NCBI GenBank assembly: GCA_027943245.1
Contig: JANDJZ010000072.1
Coordinates: 1-64,000 of the forward strand
DNA: 64,000 nt
Origin: Acanthamoeba sp. SK_2022b
Taxonomy: Eukaryota > Discosea > Longamoebia > Acanthamoebidae
Direction: 5' to 3'
In this document: one piece after another, positions 23,262 to 35,293 of the stretch
Layout of the letters: every line of letters starts with the position of its first letter
Position numbering within the stretch: the stretch's first letter is position 1
The notes under the pieces: generated by a model
Databases searched by the model: none
Told to the model about the DNA's origin: nothing
What the model saw: the letters and a program-made list of their open reading frames with translations, nothing else
Translations under genes and position numbers: made by a program

Positions 23262-23778
23262 CGTAAGCTTAGTAAGAAGCAGGGTGTGTGGCAGGTTGGT
23301 GGTGGTGGTGTACTGCGATTGAAGATAGATAGATGAGAAGCTCGCGGCTTTTAAGGAGCGTGCAAAGCAACCAGTTTAACACCGCCGCACGTCCTAGCAC
23401 GGAAATGGCGTCATGAAGCACGCAAAACAGAAAACTCTCGTGCACAAGCACGACAGGGAGGTGACTGAGACTGGTAACCACGCCACTCACGAGATCAAGC
23501 TGCGATCAAGCTGGCCGCGAAGCTGGCCGATTTGTTGTTATTCGGCACGTTCTTCTTCGGGCCGAAGCTGACGCTCATCCCCGGCCCATTCAAACATCCT
23601 GGAGATAAATGTGCGGGGCACTGTGGCCGAAGGCGCAACATCCCGCAGAGAGACGACACGTGCCCATTGGCCCAAATCTTAAAAATCCGGCGTAAAAAGA
23701 AGGACGGAAAAAACATTTCTCAAATTTTCCTTATCTCGGCCGAAGTGGGGCGAGATGGAGAACAACACGCCACCTGCC
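23262..23778. other. intergenic region between divergent genes
   Basis: Lies upstream of both the minus-strand receptor and the plus-strand GTPase-like gene and probably holds both promoters. No coding feature recognised. Confidence 0.5.
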
Positions 23779-24724
23779 ATGAGAGAGTTGCGAATTGGGT
23801 GCGTTGGTTTTTCGTGTCAGGCGTGATAGACCGAGGAGTCAGCTACCCGGCTATTTTTCCTCATTAATTGATTTTTACGACGAACAACGGATAGGGTGAT
23901 TGGGGAAGATAGGGTGGGAAAGGACACAATGATGGATGCGCTCACACAAGCGGCCACGTACGGGGATGACGCAGACGAAGACTGGGACGACGTCAGCCTT
24001 GGTCTTTTCCGCGGCAACAGTGCAGGTACGTGTGCCGCTCTGCCCGCGTTGTCGCCCTGAAACCTCCCCGCACAGCACGCATTGTATTTAATAATAATAA
24101 GCTTTGTCTTAATAATTTATTTAATGTACGAATTTGCTGGCTACAAATTGAATATTTTTATTTGCAGAAACGTTTGGGTTCATGGAAGGGGACGTATTGT
24201 TGGAGGGCGAGCGTGTGCGACTAAAGGTGGTGCACAACGGTGGCGACAACTACATTGACGCGCGGCTCGAGGAGGAAATGAAGAACTGTGATGTCGTCAT
24301 CCTGTTGTTCGACATTGCCAACAAGCCCACGATGGAGAAGCTCAAGACCAAGGTAACGATCGCGCGTATGTGCGCACAACGTTAAGTGCGTGCTCCAAAC
24401 TCACCCCCTTGTCAGTGGTATCCGCTTGTCCGGAGCTGGAACAAAGCAGCACCGCTCATGCTGATCGGTAACAAGCGAGACCTGCGCGCTGACAAGACAG
24501 GTACAGCCCATCGCGAGTGCGTCTTGTCTCTTGCTCATCTCTTTGCCTGCCCGACAGACCACGTGCAAACGGCCGAGGGCGAGGCTGCCGCGGTGGCGTT
24601 GGGTGATATCCCCTATGTAGAGACTTCGTTGGCCCACGAGACCTGGGACGAGGAGACGACCAGCCTGTGGCAAGCGTGCGTGCAGCTCTACAGGCGCACG
24701 TCGACTGAAAGAGACGAGCACTAG
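23779..24724 (+). CDS. atypical Rho/Miro-like small GTPase
   Basis: Five exons: 23779-23798, 23895-24025, 24167-24351, about 24415-24500, and a last exon ending at 24724. The short first exon joins to give MRELRIGVIGEDRVGKDTMM. This is a P-loop in which the Ser/Thr after GK is Asp. The usual DxxG (switch II) is not seen; the matching region reads VVHNGGDNY. Later motifs are normal: VVILLFDIANKPT, KTKWYPLVRSW and the guanine-specificity motif IGNKRDLR. Spacing fits the Rho or Miro GTPase fold. No C-terminal CaaX box is present (the protein ends RDEH), so membrane attachment by prenylation is unlikely. The altered G1 and G3 motifs suggest weak or no GTP hydrolysis. Confidence 0.65.
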
Positions 24725-24926
24725 AAGGAGAACGCGCATACCACAACGCACAGACCTGTGCGGCTGACTGTACTCGATTGTATTATTGTTGTTGTTTGAA
24801 TGAACTCACCCTCGACACACACCCACACGCTACAGTGGCTCACACCTCGCATATCTGTACAAGTGTGGCCGGAAGCGGAAGGAGAGAGGCGAAGACGGGA
24901 GAGGTGAAAGAGAGGGGAAGGCCTTG

Positions 24927-25769
24927 CTAGACCTTGTCCTTGCCCTTGGTGTCGGGGCTGGAGCCGCTTCCGCCGATGGCTCGCCGCTGAAGGAGTGAGG
25001 CGGCGGGCTGTGCCGTGAGCTGTCGCTCCTTCTCCTCGACTCCGATCTTGCGCTGCTTGAGCTTGACCGACCGGGCCTTCAGTCGCTGCATGCGAGCCGA
25101 CATGTCGGCCATCTGTGTGCGCATGTTGTGCAGTCTCTGGTGATACGTCGGCGCCTTGGACATCTGCACGCTCGCAGAGTGCGGCAAGTTCTGCGTGGTG
25201 AGCGAAGAGGAGAGACAGAGAGAGGAAAAGGGAGAGGAGACGAGCACCACTTCGGCTATGTTATGCCAGTGCGGTAGGTTGGCGAGCTTGTCATTTTCGG
25301 CCATCAGAGCGGTGATGAGGGACTGCTGGTTTCGGCTTTTTTAAAAGAAAAAATATATTAATAATTATTACGAAACATAAATGCAAATAAATAAGATCAA
25401 AGTTTGACGACAGCACGATGAGGAGCTACCCAGAAAACCTTGAATTATAAGATTGGGCACAAACGAAGGCACGTACTACAGCTCGAGAAGGTGCTCTTCA
25501 AGTTGCTGCATGGGGACGTGAAGATTGGCAAGCAGGCCACCGGTGAGATCCTCGATGGCCCTCGCTTCCTGCTGCTCGTCGATGAATTTGGTGGTGAGCA
25601 GAGGACTCTGCAAATCGCCAGTCCCTGATCCGCTCCTCAGCTTGCCCGGGTTGAGATTGACAGTGAAGTCCTCGTCATCTTCTCCATAGGGCCTGGGTGC
25701 ATGCTCTTCTTGTCGTGGTGGCTCTATGCCCCGATTGATGTTTGTTGCCTCAAATTCGTACGCTTCCAT
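24927..25769 (-). CDS. BLOC1S6: pallidin-like BLOC-1 subunit 6
   Basis: Three exons on the minus strand: 25769 to about 25480, about 25337 to 25245, and 25194 to 24927. The product starts MEAYEFEATNINRG, has IEDLTGGLLANLHVPMQQL, then LRNQQSLITALMAEN across the first splice. It ends with the coiled coil THYQ-type segment (APTYHQRLHNMRTQM, MQRLKARSVKLKQRK) and ERQLTAQPA. This order matches pallidin, a coiled-coil subunit of BLOC-1, which works in biogenesis of lysosome-related organelles and endosomal sorting. The first donor lies directly before an in-frame TAG, so splicing is required. Confidence 0.75.
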
Positions 25770-26346
25770 CTCTGTTTCGTTCCCCGTTATTTTACGTTTA
25801 AAAATCCTATCCTAGCATCTGTCTTTCTTTTGGGTTTCTCTCCTTTTTCCCAAACAAAAAAGCATTTCTTTTGAGGAATCCTCTCTTCGGAGGGCATCTC
25901 GCAGGGAGTGGAGCTTACGCAAAGCTACACGGCCAAGAAAGAGGGCGGAGACAAAACAGGCACACCGTGACATCTCATCCCAACCTCAGACTCGCCCCAT
26001 TCTCCCCTCCTGCGCCAACGGGCGGTTGGCTTGCTTGGCACCACAGACATTCAGAGCATTTACTGAAGCAGCTGCCATTGATTTCTGGTTGGTCACCCTA
26101 AAGTGATATTAAAGGTTGACGTTGCTTGAAGCCAACCTACAAGGCCAACGAGAGGCGATCGCGGAGGGGGGGGCGGTGGTTGTTTGGTTTCCCTTCATTT
26201 TGGCTCCGCTACTCCCACAAAGCCGCTACTTGTCTTCTTCGCTCTTATCTTCGCTTTTCATTCTTCGCTCCGCTCAAGCACACAAACCGGTTTGCACAAG
26301 GACCGCACACCCCTTGAACCCGTACACACAGCGACCTTGACACAAG
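25770..26346. other. intergenic region between divergent genes
   Basis: Separates the BLOC1S6-like gene (-) from the CH-domain gene (+) and probably holds both promoters. Pyrimidine-rich sequence precedes the CH gene. No further gene recognised. Confidence 0.45.
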
Positions 26347-28382
26347 ATGAGCTTCAGCGGCAACGAGTCGGTCGCCACCAAGAACCGAAAGGAAAAGCAG
26401 GCCGAGATTGAGAGGCTTCACGAGAAGGTTTGCTCCATCTCCCCGTTTCGTTGAGACCTCTTTTACTTCTACTCTTGGCGACTTCGATCTAGCGGGACTG
26501 CGACTTACACAACTTTTGTTGGCTGATGAAAACAGACCTTCAAGGCCTGGATCAACGCCCAGCTGCGCGTGCGCAACATCAAGATCGAGGGCGAGCTTAA
26601 GGATGACCTCAAGGATGGTCTGGCTCTCATCAACCTGATGGAGGTCCTCAGCGGGGAGAAGTGCCCCGAGAAGTACAACACCAAGATCACCCTCGACATG
26701 CACCGTATCGAGAACACCACCATTGCCATCAACTTTATCACCAAGCACGTCGGCAAGCTCAGCGTCTCCTCCACTGGTGCGTTGAATTGAAATCCTTTGC
26801 CCCCTTCTCTTTCTACTCGAATCTCATGATTTCCCGCTACTACTCGCAGATGTCCAGCAGGGCAACATGCGTATCATCCTCGGTATGATCTGGCGTATCA
26901 TTCTTACCTTCAAGGTCGAGCGTCGCGGCGAAGGCGAGGCCGACGACAAGGAGCTCTCTGCCGCTCAGAGTACGCTCTCCTCTTCCTCGCGTTGCCTCGT
27001 GTCAAGCCCCCCCCCGGTCCTGGCCAGAAATGAATAATCTAATTTCTGACGACATTTCGCGTTGTACAACCAATCACACGCAAACAGGGAACCGCGCGGC
27101 CAAGAAGAAGCTGCTCGACTGGTGCGTGGAGAAGACCAAGGGACACAACGGCGTCGACATCAAGGACTTTGGCGAGTCGTGGTATGACGGACTGGGCTTC
27201 TGCGCCCTGATCCACGCGTTCGACCCGTCGCTCATCGACTACGAGTCGCTCAAGCCCGAGAACGCCCAGGCCAACCTCGAGCTGGCCTTCGACCTCGCCG
27301 AGAAGCACCTCGACATCCCGCGCCTGCTCGACCCCGCCGACATCTGCGCCGACGATGAGATGTCGCGTCCCGACGAGCAGTGCTTCATGACCTACCTCTC
27401 CGAGTTCCCCATCGCTTTCCTCGCCGGCAAGGAGAAGGCCGACGACCGTGCCGCCCAGGAGGCCGAGGCCAAGAGGAAGGCCCAGGAGGAGGAGGAGCGC
27501 AAGAGGCTCGAGGCCGAGCGCCAGCGCGCCGAGGAGGAGCGCCTGAGGGCCGAGGCCGAGAAGAAGAGGCTCGAGGAGGAGAAGGCTCGCCTCGAGGCCG
27601 ACAAGGCCGCCGCCGAGGAGGAGGCCAAGCGAAGGAAGGAGGAGCTCGAGGCCCAGGCCGCCGCGCTCAGGCAGCTCGAGGAGGAGCGCAAGAGGAAGGA
27701 CGAGGAGGAGGAAGAGAAGAAGAAGAAGCGCGAGGAGAAGAAGAAGCGAAGGCAGCAGGAGGCCGACGAGGCCGAGGAGCGCGCCAAGCGTGAGGCCGAG
27801 GAGGCTTCGCGTCTCGCTCGCGAGGAGGCCGAGAAGGAGGCCAAGGAGCGCCAGGAGGAGCTCGAGAAGAGGCAGGAGGAGGACGACGCCAAGCGTCAGG
27901 AGGAGCTCGCCAGGCTCGAGGCCCAGCACGAGGCCGAGCGTCTCAGGCTCGAGGAGGAGTGCAGGAGGCTCAAGCAGCAGCTCGAGGCCACCAAGGGCAA
28001 GCTCATCGGTAAGCTCAAGGTCACCGTCAAGGAGGGCCGTGGCGTGCACAAGAAGGACAACTCGGGCAAGGCCGATCCCTACTGCGTGCTCTTCCTCGAG
28101 AGGCAGAAGGAGAAGACCAGGACCATCAAGAAGAACCAGAACCCCAAGTGGGACGCCGACTTCGAGTTCTACGTCTCCGATCCCGAGGCCGCCCTTGAGG
28201 TGACCATGTTCGACTGGAACCGCATCTTCTCGGACAGCTTCCTCGGCAAGGTGTCGATCCCCATCGCCACCCTCAACGACGGCGAGGAGACGACCGCCTG
28301 GTACAAGCTCGAGGGCAAGAAGGCCAAGGACAAGGTCACCGGCGAGCTCTGCCTCACCATCCTCTACAGGAAGGAGGTGTAA
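26347..28382 (+). CDS. tandem CH-domain / coiled-coil / C2 protein
   Basis: Four exons: 26347-26427, 26536-26776, 26850-26969, 27088-28382. The N-terminus is an actinin-type actin-binding region. CH1 has TFKAWINAQL and LKDGLALINLMEVLSG. CH2 has KKKLLDWCVEKTKGHNGVDI, DGLGFCALIHAFDPSLIDY and LDIPRLLDPADI. About 180 residues of Glu/Lys/Arg/Ala heptads follow (27430-27990; a long coiled coil), then a C-terminal C2 domain (LIGKLKVTVKEGRGVHKKD, GKADPYCVLFLE, NPKWDADFEFYV, DSFLGKVSIPI). It is likely an actin cross-linking or membrane-linking cortical protein. Calcium-binding Asp positions of C2 are partly present. No stop or frame break seen. Confidence 0.88.
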
Positions 28383-28840
28383 GTCGCCACTCTGTCTCTG
28401 TCTCTTGTTCTTCTACCCCTCTTCTCTCTTTACCCTCCCCACCCACCCAGCCGATATTTATTTCGACCCTACAACAATACCAATGTGTGCATAGTTCATA
28501 CTTGCCGTCTCCCTTTTTTTGCTTATGTCTGGCCGTCAACCGCGGTCATAGGGTTAGCTTTGGCTGGTGACAGAGAAAAAGAACCCATTTACCAACTCGT
28601 TGCAGGCTCCCACGCTCGCGACGGTGCGGTGGTGAGGTTCGGCAAGTCCGCGGAAAGCAATGGTGGCCAATCCCGGCCAACGTGACTGGTGCGGCGGGCT
28701 GTTATGATCAGCAACGGTTGGGCGTGCATATCCCTGATTGCCTCCAGAGCAGAACTCGTATCCCAGAGGCAGCTTGTGCCATTTGTTTGAACAACATCAA
28801 ACTCCACCACACCCCAAGCCCTCAACAGCAAACTTCGGCC

Positions 28841-31800
28841 ATGCAGTCTGCTTGGCCTGTAATTTTGCTGGGCGCGCTCTTGGCGCTGATCGGCATTCCT
28901 CAAGGTATCTCTTGACGTCAGCTACTTACTGCACCCCTTGTTCAAAGAACTTAACTCCTCTTGAGAGCAGGTACTAGCTATGGAGTGGAGCTGGCAGGTG
29001 CCGGCAGCGAAAACTCGCAGCCCATCTTTGAGGAGGATGCGAGCATACCCCTACCAAAGAGACGACGTGGCGTACGTTCGTGCCCTTTTTGACTTCGTTG
29101 GTGCCCCTTTTTCACGGTGGGTATCAACTACAACCAGACTTTCCTACGATCCAATCGGAGTGCGGTCCGCACTTGACCAATATGGCCAAGCCACTTTGGT
29201 AGGGATTTCCTTTCCTGAGAAGGAAAGCTGGCACTGACACCGGCGAGTTTGGTGACGTTCCAGGACTTCATAAGCACAGACCGCGGGGAGTTCGCGAGCG
29301 AGGGCCAGTACAGCGACCTTATCAATTTCCCATTAGCTGGCCAGGCCATGGCCCTGGGCTACAACGTGCCCGCCTTCAACTCCACCGACCCCATCGAAGG
29401 CCTGGTATTGCTTCCTCTCAATAGGAGTTAGAAGATGACACAACTTTACAACTCGCTTGCGTTCAGGTGCTCGATGGAGAGACAGTTGGACTCATCTGGG
29501 CTGGCAACATCTCCACGTGGAACGACTCGCGGATCCAGGCGCTCAATCCACACATCGCCAGCCTGCTACCGGATGAGAAGATCATACTGGGTTACCAGGA
29601 GGGCGCCACAACCCTTAGCGCGGAGGAGGTCTTCAAGCTTGCGCTGGAGAGCTTCAGCGAAGACTTTCGCAAGGTGTTCGCCGCAGGCGGCAGGCTGTTC
29701 CGCAACCTACCGCCCTCGCGGGAGAACCGTATGGTTGCTAGCTCTGGTAGCTTTGACTGGCTGCGGAGTTCTCTGTACAGCATGAACTTCTTTGGCTACG
29801 CAGACTACCTCTATTCGGTACTGTCATCGGCTCTATGACCACATGCCACGTGACCTATCTGATCGAATACGTGCCTTGCGTATACGTGGATGTGGATGCT
29901 CTAGCAACAAAATCAATTTCCTGACCCGTTCCAAGAGGGAACGCCCCAATTGATGAAGATGATCAACAAGGCCGGCAACGTAGTCGGGCCCACAGTTACG
30001 GCTCGGCAGTCGGCCATGGAAGCGTTTCAGGAAGATTACAATAACGGCCACTTCACTGTGGACATCGTAAATGCTGGCGGCAACGAATCTTGGCCCATCA
30101 CTTACCTCACGTTCTTTTCGATGGCCAAGAACGTGACCTCTGCAGACTGCTCCAACGTCGAGGAGATGCTCAACTTTCTTGCATGGGTCTACACCAACGA
30201 CGAGTACGCAGCTACCTCATGTAGACGTATTAATATCACATAGATTGCTGATTGCGTCTAGGGCATCCCGAGTGGCGGCTACCATCGATGTGGCGCCTTT
30301 GGATGTCGGTCTTCGCAGGAAGGTTATCGACCTTCTGGGCACCGTACAGTGCAACTATGAGCAGGCCTATCCGACGTCAACCTTGGTGGGCGTCGGCGCG
30401 CCGCTCTCTCTGATGAGCTCGTGGGGCGCATCCTGGTCGACGGACAAGAGCAAGCTCAAGTATTACCAGGATTCGTCCGAAGAGGCCAAGCTTCAGCTGC
30501 TCAACTACAACGAAGACTTTGGTGTGTCGACCGATGGACTGTCTCGGGAGTGGTCTGACCAAATTGAAGACGCTGGGGTCATCCCCGCAGCGGCCTTTGC
30601 CATCGCGCCTGGTACGTCGGGTGGGTATATTGGTTATTTCAGGGCGATTAGGAGCTAAAAATATCTCCTATCCAGGATACAATGTTCGCCAGCTGGCCAA
30701 CAAAGAAGTGATTCTTGACGTGGAAACGATTGCAGGCATTCTGCTGAACAACATCACCACGTGGAATGATGAACGGATTAAGCGTCTCAACTCAGACCTG
30801 GTCGCCGGAGCCCTACCCCCATTCACTATCACCCTCATCCTGCTCAGGGGCAGTTCGCCCGTCACCTCGCTCTTGACTCAGATGTTGAGCTCCGTTCCCG
30901 CGTTCCGAGAAACGGTACGGCCACCAGCAACTCACCTCTTTGAGAGATGGCAATAATCTTATAGTTATGGTGAGTGCAGGTTCCTCAGGGGTCCGAAGTC
31001 AACTACCCTGTGGAGAACGAGCCATTCAGGACTATCATGGTCGACAGCGAAGATGAAGTGGTCCCCAGGCTGAAGTTGACTCCCTACTCGCTCTCCTTCT
31101 GGTACCTCCACCAGCTGCTACAGACCAGAGGAGTAGTGGGCACGGCGTCGATGGTCAATCCCGCCAAGTCAGTCGTGCAGCCGACCCGTGAGTCGGTGCA
31201 AAGCGCAGTAGCAGACTTCGTTGAATCAGGCCAGCCGCTCCGTTTCGACTCTCTCATTCTGGGTGCGCCTTCCTACCCGGCGTCACGGTCACTTGCATAC
31301 ACCGACTCTAATCGGACAGTGCAGGGCATGGCAAGGACACCTGGCCGCTGGCCTCGTTCGCGTCTTTCATTTACAGGCAGAAGAGTATGAGCGAGTGTGG
31401 TGATGCACGCGCCGTGGCAGACTTCTTCTGGTGGACTCAGCATAACGCTGCTGCGCGCAGGCTCGCCGAAAGGTAACGGCGACGCAGCCCAACCGCTCAC
31501 CAAGTGCATGTCTCACATGTGGACGATCACAGGCAGAGCTACGTGATCGCAACCGACTTCAAGCCTCTCGAGTCGCTGTTTCTCAACCTTATGAGGGAGT
31601 TCGAATGTGAAGGCGTGGCGGTGAGCAGCTTCGCGAGCTGTATTGACAATGGCCTCGTGTGCTCCGATGAGGGCACATGTACCAACGGCAAGTGCGTCTG
31701 CGGATCGGGCAGAGAGGGTGACCACTGCGAGCGTGTCTCGTCGGACGATAACATCATCGCCATAGCGCTCGGTATTCCCGAAACGCGCACACGTGGTACA

Positions 31801-34800
31801 AAGATGGAGACTGATTAGCTCGTTTTGTCGGGTGCAGGTGTGACGATACCTGTGGCGGCTATCGTCTTCTGTGGGCTCATTGCGCTCATCGTCGTGATGG
31901 CCGTCATCATTAAGCGCAAGGGCAGTATCAACAACGACTGGGAGATTGGGTACGATGAGCTCGACGTGGGCGAGCACCTCGGCACCGGTGGCTTCGGCGA
32001 GGTGTATCGCGCAACGTGGAAGGGCACCGAGGTTGCGGTCAAGGTGATGGCCTCGGATCGGATCACCAAAGAGATGGAGAAGAGCTTCAAGGACGAGGTT
32101 CGCCCCTTGTCTCCGCTCCTTCTTGTCTGGCTGGTCACCTGCTTTGCGAAGCTCCAGAGCCTCATGTGCTTACTACTGGGTTGCACATGGTCGTCTCGTG
32201 ACAGGTGCGAGTGATGACGGCGCTGCGTCACCCGAACGTGGTGCTGTTCATGGCGGCGTCGACCAAGGCGCCCAAGATGTGCATCGTCATGGAGTTCATG
32301 TCCCTCGGCTCCCTCTACGACGTACGCTTCGTATCATCATTTGTATCGAGCCGGCTTCTGACATTTAGATGCAATGGTACAGCTACTGCACAACGAGCTC
32401 ATTCCGGAGATCCCGTTCGCGCTCAAGGCCAAGATGGCCTACCAGGCCTCCAAGGGCATGCACTTCCTCCACTCGTCGGGCATCGTGCACCGCGACCTCA
32501 AGTCGCTCAACCTGCTGCTCGACGCCAAGTGGAACGTCAAGGTGTCCGACTTTGGCCTCACCAAGTTCAAAGAGGACATCAAAAACAAGGGCACCCGAGG
32601 TCACATCGCGGGAAGCGTGCACTGGACGGCGCCCGAGGTGCTCAACGAATCAGAAGACGCAGACCTGATCCTGGCCGACGTGTACTCGTTCGGCATCATC
32701 TTGTGGGAGCTCCACACCAGAGAGCAGCCCTACTTCGGCATGAGGTACCCAGCCCGATTCTCTTTCAGCGCATTCAACTGCTGACTCAACACTTTTGCGC
32801 AATTCGACAGCCCGGCAGCTATTGCGGTGGCGGTGATCCGTGATGAGATCAGACCCAAGATGCCTGAGGCCTCGAGCTCTTCGCCCATCGAGTTTGAGGA
32901 ACTCATTTCGAATTGTTGGCACAGCGATCCGACCATCCGGCCAGCGTTCCTCGAGATCATGACCCGCCTCTCCACCATGCACAGCGATGTGTCCGGGGAT
33001 ATCACTTCCAGGAGCTCATCGTCGTCGGGCATGTCGGGAGCCGCCGGTCTCAAAAAATCGCTCCAGTCCTTTGATTCCATCGGTGCATCATCAACCACCA
33101 ACTCCTCCTCGAACTCGTACAAGAGCGGACCACATCCCGCCGGGGCCGCTGGCGGGGTGCGCGCGCCTGAGGGCGAGGTGGCGATTGTGTTCACGGACAT
33201 CACGCGCGCAGCTTCGCTGTGGGAGTTCAACGCGTCTGCCATGCGCGATGCCACCATCCTCCACAATGTCACGCTGAGGAACGCGCTCAAGAAGCACCAC
33301 GGCTACGAGGTGGTGTTCATCCGCGACAGAAACAGTGGCGAGGGCTCCTTCTGCATGGCCTTCCAGCACGCCACCGATGCGCTCGCCTGGTGCGCCGACG
33401 TGCAGACGGCCCTGCTCACGGTCGACTGGCCCGAGGAGCTACTCGACCATCCCGGAGCTACCGAGGAGTGGGACACCACTGGCGACAGGTGCACACCACG
33501 GCCAAGCCGAGTGCACGCTTGGACATGCGAAACCACTAACGAAAAAGCTTGCGACGCGAACAGGATGCTATACAAGGGCCTGCGAGTCCGAATGGGCGTG
33601 CATGTGGGTGAGCCCAAGGTGGTGCGCGATCCCATGAGCAGGCGGGTGGAGTACATCGGGCCAACCGTGAACGTGGCGGCACGCATCACCGCGCTCACCC
33701 ACGGCGGTCAGATCGTCATGAGTCAGGCGGCCTACGCCAAGCTTGACGACTCCTTCTTAGAGAGCGCCGATAACAGGATCGCTTGCATGGGCAAGTTCGA
33801 GATGCTCGACTCGCCTGGCGGTACGTACCGCTCAGCCCCTTGCCTTGCGCTCCCTGCGTTCACTCCTCACGTACTTGGTATGCCCTTGATGATTAACAGG
33901 CTCGAAGCTGTACGAGCTCAAGGTGGAGGGGCTCGAGGCCCGATTCTTTGGTGGAATCACAAATGAAGCCCACACATCTTCGAGCTCCCCCTCCGACGAA
34001 ACGCGCGACAGGAGCGGCACGTCGGCGGGCGGCAGTAGCGAGGGCGGAGAGATGCAGGAGGTGGTGGGCGAGGGCATGATGTTCAAGGAGGACACCTTCC
34101 TCACCTCGGCCAACCTCTGCCGATGGATCATCGACTTCCACGAGGTCATCATGGGCCAGCAAGTGGGCCTGGGGTCGTACGGCGTGGTCTACCGCGGCAA
34201 GTGGAAGGGCGTCGAAGTGGCGGTGAAGCGGTTCATCAAGCAGAAGCTCGACGAGCGACGCATGCTCGAGTTCCGCGCCGAGATGGCCTTCTTGTCGGAG
34301 CTCCACCACCCCAACATCGTGCTCTTCATCGGTACGCTCGACCCATGCCGCATCACTGCCCGCGCATGGCCCAACCAATGCACTCTTGAATCACAAACAG
34401 GGGCGTGCGTGAAGAAGCCCAACCTGTGCATTGTGACCGAGTTCATGAAGCAGGGCTCCCTCAAGGACATCCTCCAGAACAACACCGTCAAGCTGTCGTG
34501 GCAACAGAAGCTGCGCATGCTGCGGTCGGCCGCTCTCGGCATCAACTACCTCCACTCGCTCCATCCGGTCATCGTGCACAGGGACCTCAAGCCGTCAAAC
34601 CTGCTGGTGGACGAGAACTGGAACGTGAAGGTGGCCGACTTTGGGTTCGCGCGCATCAAGGAGGAGAACGCCACCATGACGCGTTGCGGCACGCCGTGCT
34701 GGACGGCGCCCGAGATCATCCGCGGGGAGAAGTACGACGAGCGGGCCGACGTGTTCTCGTTCGGCATCGTCATGTGGCAGGTGGTGACGCGCAAGGAGCC

Positions 34801-35008
34801 CTTTGCCGGTCGCAACTTCATGGGCGTGTCGCTCGACGTGCTCGAGGGCAAGCGCCCCCAGATTCCCAGCGACTGCCCCGGCGAGTTCCGCAAATTGATG
34901 AAGAAGTGTTGGCACTCCTCGCCCGACAAGCGCCCGAAGATGGAGGACGTGCTGGCGCTCTTTGAGCGGTTCATCAACGACGATGCCACCGGAGATGTCG
35001 CCGTGTGA
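28841..35008 (+). CDS. dual solute-binding-domain / EGF / kinase / cyclase / kinase receptor (third copy)
   Basis: Same architecture as the gene at 17068-23261. Signal peptide MQSAWPVILLGALLALIG. PstS-like domain 1 (about 28980-30205) has PLAGQAMALGYNVPAFN, TVGLIWAGNISTWNDSRI and SWPITYLTFFS. Domain 2 (about 30330-31440) has IAGILLNNITTWNDERI. An EGF-like module (31640-31730; CVCGSGREGDHC) and a membrane span (31840-31910) follow, then kinase 1 (31955-32975; GTGGFGEVY, HRDLKSLNLLLD), the cyclase-like domain (33170-33820; VFTDITRAASLWEF) and kinase 2 (34150-34975; GLGSYGVVY, HRDLKPSNLLVD, ADFGFARI). It has two introns that the minus-strand copy lacks (33492-33564 in the cyclase, 34333-34400 in kinase 2). 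In exon 2, near 29024, alignment to the sister copies needs a one-base frame change to reach the conserved RDDV exon end; otherwise it looks intact. Confidence 0.85.
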
Positions 35009-35190
35009 GCCCACCCACCGTGCTACGGTCCCAAAAGAAAATAACTTTAAAAGTAGAGATAAATAAAAACAAATAATTGAGAGGGTAAACGCAACTCCAC
35101 CCCAACGATGGTGGTTGGGGGGAGGGGTGGTCGAGAAGACGCGAAGCAAGCACCAAGGACACCGAAAGCTTCACTCCGAGTGGCTGGACG

Positions 35191-35225
35191 TGGCCAATGG
35201 CAGCGCGTCGCGAAAAATATAAAAG
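35191..35225 (+). promoter_or_regulatory. CCAAT and TATA elements of the profilin promoter
   Basis: tggccaatgg at 35191-35200 and atataaaag at 35217-35225, 69 bases before the profilin ATG. Spacing fits a TATA-driven promoter of a highly expressed gene. Confidence 0.6.
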
Positions 35226-35293
35226 GGCCAGGGGGCGGCACACCAAGCAGACCACAAAACAACTCTCACTACTCCAACAACCACATAAACAAC

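Noticed and set aside
27039..28049. 336-codon Leu/Gly/Glu-rich minus-strand ORF
   Set aside because: Antisense shadow of the charged coiled coil of the CH/C2 protein, whose domains are on the plus strand.
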